In this document: positions 17,177-24,428 of the stretch, in pieces | Position numbering within the stretch: position 1 is the stretch's first letter | Layout of the letters: the number at the start of each line of letters is the position of its first letter | Assembly: GCA_031402225.1 (NCBI GenBank) | Contig: JANNSD010000080.1 | Span: forward strand, 1-59,428 | Origin: JAGGAG01 sp031402225 | Lineage (GTDB): Bacteria > Gemmatimonadota > Gemmatimonadetes > Gemmatimonadales > GWC2-71-9 | Direction of reading: 5' to 3' | Length of the DNA stretch: 59,428 nucleotides | Program-made: the position numbers and the translations under genes | Notes under the pieces: generated by a model | The model's database searches: none | What the model was told of the DNA's origin: nothing | What the model saw: the letters and a program-made list of their open reading frames with translations, nothing else

Positions 17177-18060
17177 CGACGCTCATGCTGCTACTCGCGC
17201 TCGGGACGATACCCGAGCAGCGCCAGATTGCCGTCGCACCGGCCGAAACGTTGTCAGTGGAACTGTGGGGTCTGCCGGGCGAGCCGACCGTCGTCCTGAT
17301 CGCCGATTTCCTCGGCTCGGCCTACACCTTTCGGCATGTGGCGGCAACGCTCGCTGAGGCAGGGTACCGCGTCGTGGTGGTGGAGCCGCTGGCGGTCGGC
17401 ACCTCCTCCCGGCCGAAGAAGGCGGACTACTCCCTGAGTGCGCAGTCACGGCGGGTCGCTGCAGTACTCGACAGTTGCGGGATCACGTCGGCCATCGTGG
17501 GCGCGCAGGGAACCAGCGGCGCGGTGGCGATACGGCTGGCTGCCGCGCGGCCCGATCTCGTGACGCGCCTGGTATTGCTCGAGGGCGGTGGCGCGTCGCG
17601 GGCTGCCGGTCCCGGCTTCCGCCGCGCCATGGAGAACTCGGCTGGGCTGCAGTTCTTCCCCGGGCTGATGCGCGCCGCCATCAGGAAGGGAATGATCGCG
17701 GCATCGGGAGATGCCTCCTGGGTCACGGACGCGGCCGTGCACGAGTACACCCGCGGCGGCACCATCGACATGGCGGCAACGGTGGACGCGTACCGCGCCA
17801 TCGCCAAGGCACGGGACCCGGATGACATCGCTGACCGCGTGGCCGAGGTCAGGGTCCCGGTACTGCTACTGCTCGGCGGCGCGAAGCACAGCGCGGGGCC
17901 GCCGACGGATGAGGTTCGCATGCTGGTGGCCGGGCTCGTGGCGCTCAGCATCGACACGGTACCGGGCGGCGGGCACCACCTCGCCGAGGAGCGCCCCGAT
18001 CTGGTCATCGAGGCGTTGATGGGCAGGCCACCGCTGAGCGTCAGCCGGGCGACCCCATAG
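17173..18060 (+). CDS. Alpha/beta-hydrolase fold protein with atypical active site
   Basis: The protein has 295 aa. The fold is clear from the elbow region (residues about 107-120, IVGAQGTSGAVAIRLA), a strand DLVTRLVLLEG and the C-terminal GGGHHLAEERPD (likely catalytic His). The usual GHSMGG elbow is replaced by GAQGTSGA, so the nucleophile is either S115 in a shifted elbow or lost. The acid position (usually D after LLLLGG) reads AKHSAG. The enzyme may be inactive or use a divergent triad. Residues 1-12 could be a short export signal. It is the last gene of the 13119 operon and overlaps the VTT gene by 4 bp. Confidence 0.78.
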   Translation: MTTLMLLLALGTIPEQRQIAVAPAETLSVELWGLPGEPTVVLIADFLGSAYTFRHVAATLAEAGYRVVVVEPLAVGTSSRPKKADYSLSAQSRRVAAVLDSCGITSAIVGAQGTSGAVAIRLAAARPDLVTRLVLLEGGGASRAAGPGFRRAMENSAGLQFFPGLMRAAIRKGMIAASGDASWVTDAAVHEYTRGGTIDMAATVDAYRAIAKARDPDDIADRVAEVRVPVLLLLGGAKHSAGPPTDEVRMLVAGLVALSIDTVPGGGHHLAEERPDLVIEALMGRPPLSVSRATP

Positions 18061-18103
18061 CCAGGTCACGGATAGGGGACGGCCGCGCGGCATCTTGTGG
18101 CCC

Positions 18104-18523
18104 ATGTCCTTCTCCCGTCCAGCACTGGTTCGGTCCGCGGCCCGCCTGGGGTCGGCAGGCCTGCTGTGCGTGGCCGTGGTCCTCAGTGGCTGCGCAACCA
18201 GTTGGAAGACACGGCAGGCTGCCCCAGAGGAGGTGCTGCGGTCGACGGGAGAGACCGAGGTACAGGTCATCCTCACAAACGGCGCGCGCGTCGTCCTGCG
18301 GGATCCGGGCGTGGAGGGCGACAGTCTGGTCGGGTGGTCGAAGCCCAAGCCTGCGGAGCTTCCCGAGCGACAGGCGTTCGCCCTGGCCGATATCCACGCC
18401 CTCGCTACCAGGAAGAACAACGTCCCCCTCAACCTCACGCTCGGACTGCTCACGGGAACTGCCGTCGCCTTCGGTCTGGCGGGTGGAATCCGGCTCCTCT
18501 GCTACTCCGCCGGGTGCGACTGA
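18104..18523 (+). CDS. Small lipoprotein, array member 1 of 6
   Basis: The protein has 139 aa from ATG 18104 (TTG 18095 also in frame). The signal peptide ends with lipobox LSGCATSW. After it come E-V-Q-V-I-L-TNGARVVLRDP, GDSLVGW and RQAFALADIHALATR, then a hydrophobic helix (about 115-130). This pattern of lipobox, Trp, NG/DG turn, R/x-DP, DS-hydrophobic-G, A-L-x-D-V and C-terminal membrane helix is shared by all six members. No known family is recognised. The gene follows the hydrolase by 43 bp. Confidence 0.78.
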   Translation: MSFSRPALVRSAARLGSAGLLCVAVVLSGCATSWKTRQAAPEEVLRSTGETEVQVILTNGARVVLRDPGVEGDSLVGWSKPKPAELPERQAFALADIHALATRKNNVPLNLTLGLLTGTAVAFGLAGGIRLLCYSAGCD

Positions 18524-18876
18524 TGCGCGCGCGTCGCGGAATAGCGTGGGTCCTCCTCCTGCTCTCATGTGGGTCGTCGGGGTGTGGGGCATGGAGGCAG
18601 GTCTCGGTGTCCCCTGCCGCGCTCGCGGCTGAACCGAAGGAGATGCGTGTCACGCGCCTCGATGGCACGCGGTTGATCCTGTACGACCCCCAAGTGACAG
18701 CCGATTCGATCATCGGAAACGCAGGGGACCACCGCGTGGCGATGTCCCTCGAGGAGGTGAGTCGCCTCGCGGTGCCATCGGCGTCCAGGAGCCAGCTCGA
18801 AGCGGGTACGACCTTCGTTGGTGCGGCCTTCGCAGCGTTCGGGATCTGGCTCGCCATCGCACTGGTGTCCAATTGA
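18523..18876 (+). CDS. Small lipoprotein, array member 2 of 6
   Basis: The protein has 117 aa from ATG 18523, overlapping the stop of member 1 by one base. Lipobox SSGCGAW is followed by MRVTRLDGTRLILYDP, ADSIIGN, MSLEEVSRLAV and a hydrophobic C-terminal helix ending LVSN. It lacks the short insert seen in members 1, 4 and 5 before the A-L-x-D-V strand, and so resembles member 6 most. Confidence 0.75.
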   Translation: MRARRGIAWVLLLLSCGSSGCGAWRQVSVSPAALAAEPKEMRVTRLDGTRLILYDPQVTADSIIGNAGDHRVAMSLEEVSRLAVPSASRSQLEAGTTFVGAAFAAFGIWLAIALVSN

Positions 18877-19235
18877 GGTCGCGTGTGATCGTCGGGTTGC
18901 TTGTACTTGCCGTTCAGGGCTGCGTCTCCCAGTGGCACACCCAGGTGGGACCACCTGCCACCATCGTGCAGTTGAGTCCCGGACGCGACTTCCGCGTGAC
19001 ACTTGCAAACGGAGTCAGCATGAAGCTGTTCAGCCCCGCGGTGATCGGGGACAGCCTGGTGGGCACGGCCGGTCCCGTCGCGTGGCCCGATACGGCCCAG
19101 CGAATTGCGGTCGCGCTCGCCGACATCAGGACGCTCGAGGATCGTCAGCCAGACCGGGCGGCCAGCGTTGCCGTGGGCCTGCTCCTGACGTTCGTCGGCG
19201 TGGTGCTGGCGACCGGCCTCCTACTCCAGCTCTGA
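18873..19235 (+). CDS. Small lipoprotein, array member 3 of 6
   Basis: The protein has 120 aa from TTG 18873, which overlaps the previous stop; the Arg-rich MRSRV start favours it over GTG 18885. Lipobox VQGCVSQW is followed by FRVTLANGVSMKLFSP, GDSLVGT and IAVALADIRTLED, then a C-terminal helix. The R/x-DP position reads FSP, so this is one of the more diverged members. Confidence 0.72.
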   Translation: MRSRVIVGLLVLAVQGCVSQWHTQVGPPATIVQLSPGRDFRVTLANGVSMKLFSPAVIGDSLVGTAGPVAWPDTAQRIAVALADIRTLEDRQPDRAASVAVGLLLTFVGVVLATGLLLQL

Positions 19236-19236
19236 C

Positions 19237-19614
19237 ATGATACGCCTGCGGTGTCTCGCGATGTTCCTGGTTGCGCTGGCGGGATGCGCGACCAAGTGGG
19301 AGGTCCAGAAGGCGCCCGCTGCCGAAGTATTGAAGTTCAATGGTTCGGGCGACTACCTGGTGACCCGGATGAACGGTAACCAGGTCGAGCTGCGCGATCC
19401 GGTGGTAGAGCGCGACAGCGTGATCGGCATCGAGAAGGCTGATCCCACAGGGCCGGACCTGCACGCACGTCGTGCGATTGCGCTGAGCGACGTAAAGCAG
19501 ATCGCCGTTCGAGAGCACGACGGAACCGCGACGGCCATCTGGCTCGCGGTCGCAGGCACGTTCGTCGTGCTCATCGCGTTCGGTATCGCGTTTGCCGCAG
19601 CGATGAGCGAGTGA
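19237..19614 (+). CDS. Small lipoprotein, array member 4 of 6
   Basis: The protein has 125 aa. Lipobox LAGCATKW is followed by DYLVTRMNGNQVELRDP, RDSVIGI, RRAIALSDVKQIAVRE and a hydrophobic helix (about 95-120). It starts one base after member 3. It is closest in layout to members 1 and 5. Confidence 0.77.
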   Translation: MIRLRCLAMFLVALAGCATKWEVQKAPAAEVLKFNGSGDYLVTRMNGNQVELRDPVVERDSVIGIEKADPTGPDLHARRAIALSDVKQIAVREHDGTATAIWLAVAGTFVVLIAFGIAFAAAMSE

Positions 19615-20012
19615 TGCAGATGCCTGCCGCGACCTCGAGCCGGCACGCTCGGTGGTTGATGCTCGGGCTGGCGCTTCAAGGCTGCACGGCGGGTTGGCGA
19701 GCAGAGCAGGCAGCGCCCGCTCAGGTGATCCGGGAGCACGGGCCCACCGAAGTGCAGATCAAGCGCACGGACGGCAGCTACGTGTACCTGCGCGATCCCG
19801 CCGTGACGCTCGATTCGATCGTTGGCTGGGAAGCGCCGGAATGGAGTGAAGGTTCCGGGCTGACGCGACGCGCGATCGCCCTCGACGATGTAAGTCGCCT
19901 CGCGGTGCGCGGGGCGGATATGACCGTGAGCGCGTTCCTGGGTGTTCTGCTCGGCATCGGTGTCTGGTCACTCGCTTTCCTCGCGGCCTGTGGCGGCGAC
20001 TGCCTTGAGTAA
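19614..20012 (+). CDS. Small lipoprotein, array member 5 of 6
   Basis: The protein has 132 aa from ATG 19614, sharing one base with the stop of member 4; ATG 19620 is an alternative. Lipobox LQGCTAGW is followed by VQIKRTDGSYVYLRDP, LDSIVGW, RRAIALDDVSRLAVRG and a C-terminal helix ending in AACGGDCLE. Both it and member 1 end in a Cys pair region (CYSAGCD, CGGDC). Confidence 0.77.
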   Translation: MQMPAATSSRHARWLMLGLALQGCTAGWRAEQAAPAQVIREHGPTEVQIKRTDGSYVYLRDPAVTLDSIVGWEAPEWSEGSGLTRRAIALDDVSRLAVRGADMTVSAFLGVLLGIGVWSLAFLAACGGDCLE

Positions 20013-20361
20013 CTGCCTACCCCGGATCGTGGCTGCGCTGGCGCTCGCAGGTGTGGCCGGCTGTGCCGGCAAGCAGTGGCAGGTGCTCCCCGCATCGCCC
20101 GACAGCGTGAGCAGCTTGCCGGGTGAGGTGCGGCTCACGCTCAATGATGGAACCCGGCTGGTGGTGACGTCGCCGCAGGTGAGGAACGATTCGGTATTCG
20201 GGCGGAGTGAGAGCGGGCGCGTTGCACTCCCGCTGTCCCAGGTAAGCCGTGTTGCGGTGGAAGGCTTGAACCCCGACAAGCCAGGGGCCACCAGGGTGGT
20301 GCTGGTGGCCGCCGGTCTCACAGTCCTGTCGTTGTTCGCGCTGGTACTCCTGTCCAACTAG
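20005..20361 (+). CDS. Small lipoprotein, array member 6 of 6
   Basis: The protein has 118 aa from TTG 20005, overlapping member 5 by 8 bp. Lipobox VAGCAGKQW is followed by VRLTLNDGTRLVVTSP, NDSVFGR, ALPLSQVSRVAVE and a C-terminal helix ending LLSN, like member 2. The ORF remains open upstream, but the lipobox position supports TTG 20005. It converges on ppdK with 6 bp between and no visible terminator. Confidence 0.73.
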   Translation: MSNCLPRIVAALALAGVAGCAGKQWQVLPASPDSVSSLPGEVRLTLNDGTRLVVTSPQVRNDSVFGRSESGRVALPLSQVSRVAVEGLNPDKPGATRVVLVAAGLTVLSLFALVLLSN

Positions 20362-20367
20362 CTCCTG

Positions 20368-23034
20368 TCAGACCGTCGCGCGGGTCCGATCCACCTCGCC
20401 TCGTTCCGCCAGCGCCGCCTGGGCCGCGGCAAGGCGTGCGATCGGTACCCGGAACGGCGAGCAGCTGACGTAGTTCATGCCGAGCCGGTCGCAGAAGGCC
20501 ACCGACGCCGGCTCCCCGCCGTGCTCGCCGCAGATGCCGAGCTTGAGGTCCTGCCTCGTCTTCCGGCCCATTTCGCAGGCCATCTGGATCAGCTTGCCGA
20601 CCCCGGGAATGTCCAGCGTCTGGAACGGGTCGTTATCGATGATGTGCTGGTCCAGGTACTCCGGCAGGAACCGGCCGGCGTCATCGCGCGACAGCCCCCA
20701 AGTGGTCTGGGTGAGGTCGTTGGTGCCAAAGGAGAAAAACTGGGCCTCGCGCGCGATCTCGTCGGCGGTGAGGGCGGCGCGCGGCAGCTCGATCATGGTG
20801 CCGAGCAGGAAGGGCACCGAGATCTGCTTCTCGCTGAACACTTCCATCGCCGCCTGCCGCACGATCAGCGCCTGCCGCCGGAACTCGACCACGCTCGCCA
20901 CCAGCGGGACCATGATCTCCGGCTGCACCCGTCCCTTCCGGAGCGCGATGGAGCACGCAGCCTCGAAGATGGCGCGCGCCTGCATGCGGGTGATCTCGGG
21001 ATACAGGATGCCCAGCCGGCAGCCGCGGAGGCCCAGCATCGGGTTCACCTCGCGCAGGTCGTGCACGATGGTCCGCAGGCGGTCGACCGGCACACCCAGC
21101 TCCACGGCGAGGCCGTCAATCTCGGCCTCGCTGTGCGGCAGGAACTCGTGGAGTGGCGGATCGAGCAGCCGGATGCAGACCGGATAGCCCTCCATCGCGC
21201 GGAAGATCGCCTCGAAGTCGCCCCGCTGCATCGGCAGGAGCTTGGCCAGCGCCTGGCGCCGACCCGCCTCATCCTGCGCCACGATCATCTCGCGCATGGC
21301 GGTGAGGCGGTCGCCCTCGAAGAACATGTGCTCCGTGCGGCAGAGCCCGATCCCCTCGGCGCCGAAATCCCGGCCGCGATGGGCGTCGGCCGGCGTATCG
21401 GCATTGACCCGCACGCCGATGTGACGGAGGTTGTCGGACCACTCCATCAGGCGCCCGAAGTTGTGGGACATTTCGGGCGCAATCAGGGCAGCCTGGCCGG
21501 CATACACCCGCCCGGCGCTGCCATCGACGGTGACCCAGTCTCCCTCGCGAAGGGTCCGCTCCCCAACCCGAAGGAGCTTGAGCCCCTCGAGCACTTCGAG
21601 GTGCTGCGCCGCGGCGACGCATGGGGTTCCCATACCCCGCGCCACCACCGCCGCGTGGCTGGTCATGCCGCCTCGCGCGGTGAGGATCGCCTTCGCCAGC
21701 ACCATCCCGTGAAAATCTTCTGGCGACGTCTCACTGCGCACGAGGATGACCGACTGGCCGGCGCGTCCCAGTTGCTCCGCCCGGTCGGCGTCGAACACGA
21801 TCGTGCCACAGGCGGCGCCGGGCGAGGCCGGCAGGCCGGTGGTGAGCAGGTCGAGGGTGCTGTGCGGGTCGATGGTGGGATGCAGGAGCTGGTTCAGGTC
21901 GTTGGGGGGGATGCGGCTCACCGCCTCTTCCTTCGAGATGACCCCCTCGTCCACCATCTCGCAGGCGATCCGGACGGCGGCGTGTCCCGAGCGCTGGCCC
22001 CGGCGCGTCTGCAGCATGTACAGCTGGCCACGCTCGATGGTGAACTCCATGTCCTGCACATCACGGAAGTGCCGTTCGAGCAGGCGCGCCGTGCGCTCGA
22101 GTTCGCGATAGGAGGCCGGGAGGCGCTTCGCCAGCGTGTCGATGGGCTCCGGCGTACGCATACCAGAGACGACGTCCTCACCCTGGGCGTTGATGAGGTA
22201 CTCCCCGTACAGCCGGTTCTCGCCGGTGGATGGATCGCGGGTGAAGGCGACGCCGGTGCCCGAATCCTCACCGATGTTGCCGAAGACCATCGCGACCACG
22301 TTGACGGCGGTGCCCATGGTGTCGGGAATATCGTGCAGCCGGCGGTAGTCGATGGCGCGCTGGGTGTTCCAGCTCTCGAACACGGCGGCCACCGCCCCCC
22401 AGAGCTGGTCGACCGGCGAATCGGGGAAGGTGTGCCCCGTCTCCTCCTTCACCCGCCCCTTGAGCGCACGTACCAGCTCCTGCAACACCGGTATCGGGAG
22501 GTCGATGTCCCTGGTGACGCCGGCGGCTTTCCGCCGCTCATCGAGCACATGCTCGAATGCCTTCTTCGGCAGGTTGAAGACGACGCTCGAGTACATCTGC
22601 ACGAAGCGGCGATAGCTGTCCCAGGCGAACGCGGGGTTGCCGCTCAGGACAGAAAGCCCCTCCACGGTTTCGTCATTGAGCCCGAGGTTGAGGATCGTAT
22701 CCATCATGCCGGGCATCGACACCGGAGCCCCCGAGCGCACCGACAGCAGCAGCGGGTTGGACCGGTCGCCAAACCCCCGGCCGGTGGCATTCTCGAGTCG
22801 CTGCAGTGCCTGGTCGGCCTGTGCCCTGAGGCGCGGCGAGAGCTGCTTGGTGTCGAGATACTGGAGACAGATGGTGGTGGCGATCGTGAAGCCGGGGGGA
22901 ACCGGAATGCCCAGCGTCGTCATCTCGGCAAGGCCGGCACCCTTGCCGCCCAGCACTTCCTTCATGGCGGCGGTGCCGTCGGCCCGTCCCTGGCCGAAGT
23001 AGTAGACCAGCGGCGGCGTGAAGGTGGCGGTCAT
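20368..23034 (-). CDS. ppdK: Pyruvate, phosphate dikinase
   Basis: The protein has 888 aa, the usual length. An N-terminal ATP-grasp region begins VLGGKGAGLAEMTTLGIPVPPGF. The central phospho-His domain has GGMTSHAAVVARGMGTPCV (catalytic His) at about 457-475. The C-terminal PEP/pyruvate barrel includes GIGLCRTEHMFF and FSFGTNDLTQTTWG. It interconverts pyruvate, ATP and Pi with PEP, AMP and PPi. It is the last gene of the 12-gene operon and overlaps purF by 4 bp; its link to purine synthesis could be PPi/AMP balance, which is inference. Confidence 0.97.
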   Translation of the reverse strand: MTATFTPPLVYYFGQGRADGTAAMKEVLGGKGAGLAEMTTLGIPVPPGFTIATTICLQYLDTKQLSPRLRAQADQALQRLENATGRGFGDRSNPLLLSVRSGAPVSMPGMMDTILNLGLNDETVEGLSVLSGNPAFAWDSYRRFVQMYSSVVFNLPKKAFEHVLDERRKAAGVTRDIDLPIPVLQELVRALKGRVKEETGHTFPDSPVDQLWGAVAAVFESWNTQRAIDYRRLHDIPDTMGTAVNVVAMVFGNIGEDSGTGVAFTRDPSTGENRLYGEYLINAQGEDVVSGMRTPEPIDTLAKRLPASYRELERTARLLERHFRDVQDMEFTIERGQLYMLQTRRGQRSGHAAVRIACEMVDEGVISKEEAVSRIPPNDLNQLLHPTIDPHSTLDLLTTGLPASPGAACGTIVFDADRAEQLGRAGQSVILVRSETSPEDFHGMVLAKAILTARGGMTSHAAVVARGMGTPCVAAAQHLEVLEGLKLLRVGERTLREGDWVTVDGSAGRVYAGQAALIAPEMSHNFGRLMEWSDNLRHIGVRVNADTPADAHRGRDFGAEGIGLCRTEHMFFEGDRLTAMREMIVAQDEAGRRQALAKLLPMQRGDFEAIFRAMEGYPVCIRLLDPPLHEFLPHSEAEIDGLAVELGVPVDRLRTIVHDLREVNPMLGLRGCRLGILYPEITRMQARAIFEAACSIALRKGRVQPEIMVPLVASVVEFRRQALIVRQAAMEVFSEKQISVPFLLGTMIELPRAALTADEIAREAQFFSFGTNDLTQTTWGLSRDDAGRFLPEYLDQHIIDNDPFQTLDIPGVGKLIQMACEMGRKTRQDLKLGICGEHGGEPASVAFCDRLGMNYVSCSPFRVPIARLAAAQAALAERGEVDRTRATV

Positions 23035-24425
23035 ACGAGCGTGGCGGCGAGGGGAGCGGCGTGACGAAGCTGCACCAGTTCCTCCGAGATTGGTGTGGGG
23101 TACTGCCCCGAGAAGCAGGCATGACAGAATCCGGTGCCGCGCCCCGCGGCGTCCAGCATGCCATCGAGCGAGAGGTAGCCCAGCGAATCCACCCCCAGGT
23201 ACTCGCGGATCTCCTCCACCGAGTGCGTGGCCCCGATCAGTTCCTCGCGGGTGGGCGTATCGATGCCGTAGTGACAGGGACCGGTGATCGGCGGCGAGCC
23301 CAGCCGGAGGTGCACTTCGCTGGCGCCGGCGGCGCGTACCATCTGTACCAGGCCCTTGCTGGTGGTGCCGCGCACCAGGCTGTCGTCCACCATCACCACT
23401 GACCGGCCCGCGATCACCTCGCGCACCGGGTTGAACTTGATCTTTACCTTGGCCACCCGCAGCGCCTGGGTGGGGTTGATGAAGGTGCGACCGACGTAGT
23501 GGTTCCGGATGAGTCCGTACTCCAGCTTGGTACCCGACACCTCGCTGAAACCAAGGGCCATGGCATTGGAGCTGTCCGGTACGGCGAAGACCACCTGGGC
23601 GCCGGGGGCGGGGTGCTCAATGGCCAGTTGGCGGCCGATCTCCCGCCGCACCGCGTCGACCGAGCGGCCGAAGATGGTGCTGTCGGGGCGGGAGAAGTAC
23701 ACCAGCTCGAAGACGCAGCGACTGATCGGGCGCCGGGGCAGGGGGGCGAGCGCTTCCACCTGACCTTCCACGATACGGATGAAGTCGCCCGGCTGCAGCT
23801 CGCGAATGATGGTGGCGCCCATGAGGTCGAACGCGCACGTCTCCGACGCGACGACCACGCCCTCGCCCAGCCGGGCGAGCATCAGCGGCCGGAACCCGCG
23901 GGGATCCACCACCGCGTAGAGCTCCCGGCCACAGCTGATGACCAGGCTGTACGCGCCCTCGGCGCGACCGAGCGCCTCGCGGATCTGGCCCTCCATCGTC
24001 GGCGCGCTCGAGCGCGCAATAAGATGAACCAGGCACTCTGTGTCGGACGACGACGTGAAGATGGCGCCCTGCTCCACGAGCTCACGCCGCAGTTCAGGGG
24101 CATTGGTGAGGTTGCCGTTGTGCGCCACCGAGAGCGCCCCACACCGGGTGTTGGCGAAGGAGGGCTGCGCGTTCGCGAGCACGGTGCTGCCGGCGGTGGA
24201 GTAGCGCGTGTGTCCCACGGCCACATCGCCGGTGAGGCGCTGCATGACCGGCTCGGGAAAGGTCTCGGACACCAGCCCCATCCCGCGGTGCACCCGGGCC
24301 TGGCCGTCGCGATCGACCGCCACGATGCCGGCACTCTCCTGGCCGCGGTGCTGCAACGCGTAGAGGCCCAGGTAGGCGAGTCGCCCCGCCTCGGGGACCT
24401 TCGATACGCCGATCACACCGCACAT
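23031..24425 (-). CDS. purF: Amidophosphoribosyltransferase
   Basis: The protein has 464 aa. Cys2 (MCGVIGVSK) is the N-terminal nucleophile of the glutaminase domain, so no propeptide is present. The PRPP-binding signature VVMVDDSLVRGTTS lies at about 341-354. C-terminal cysteines (FCHACFSGQYP) suggest the iron-sulfur-cluster type. It makes phosphoribosylamine from PRPP and glutamine, the first step of purine synthesis. It lies 3 bp after purL. Confidence 0.97.
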   Translation of the reverse strand: MCGVIGVSKVPEAGRLAYLGLYALQHRGQESAGIVAVDRDGQARVHRGMGLVSETFPEPVMQRLTGDVAVGHTRYSTAGSTVLANAQPSFANTRCGALSVAHNGNLTNAPELRRELVEQGAIFTSSSDTECLVHLIARSSAPTMEGQIREALGRAEGAYSLVISCGRELYAVVDPRGFRPLMLARLGEGVVVASETCAFDLMGATIIRELQPGDFIRIVEGQVEALAPLPRRPISRCVFELVYFSRPDSTIFGRSVDAVRREIGRQLAIEHPAPGAQVVFAVPDSSNAMALGFSEVSGTKLEYGLIRNHYVGRTFINPTQALRVAKVKIKFNPVREVIAGRSVVMVDDSLVRGTTSKGLVQMVRAAGASEVHLRLGSPPITGPCHYGIDTPTREELIGATHSVEEIREYLGVDSLGYLSLDGMLDAAGRGTGFCHACFSGQYPTPISEELVQLRHAAPLAATLV

Positions 24426-24428
24426 GGG

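Noticed and set aside
20521..23064. 847-codon open frame on the plus strand
   Set aside because: It lies fully antisense to ppdK, a clear gene. Long antisense frames are expected in high-GC DNA, and the translation has no domain.
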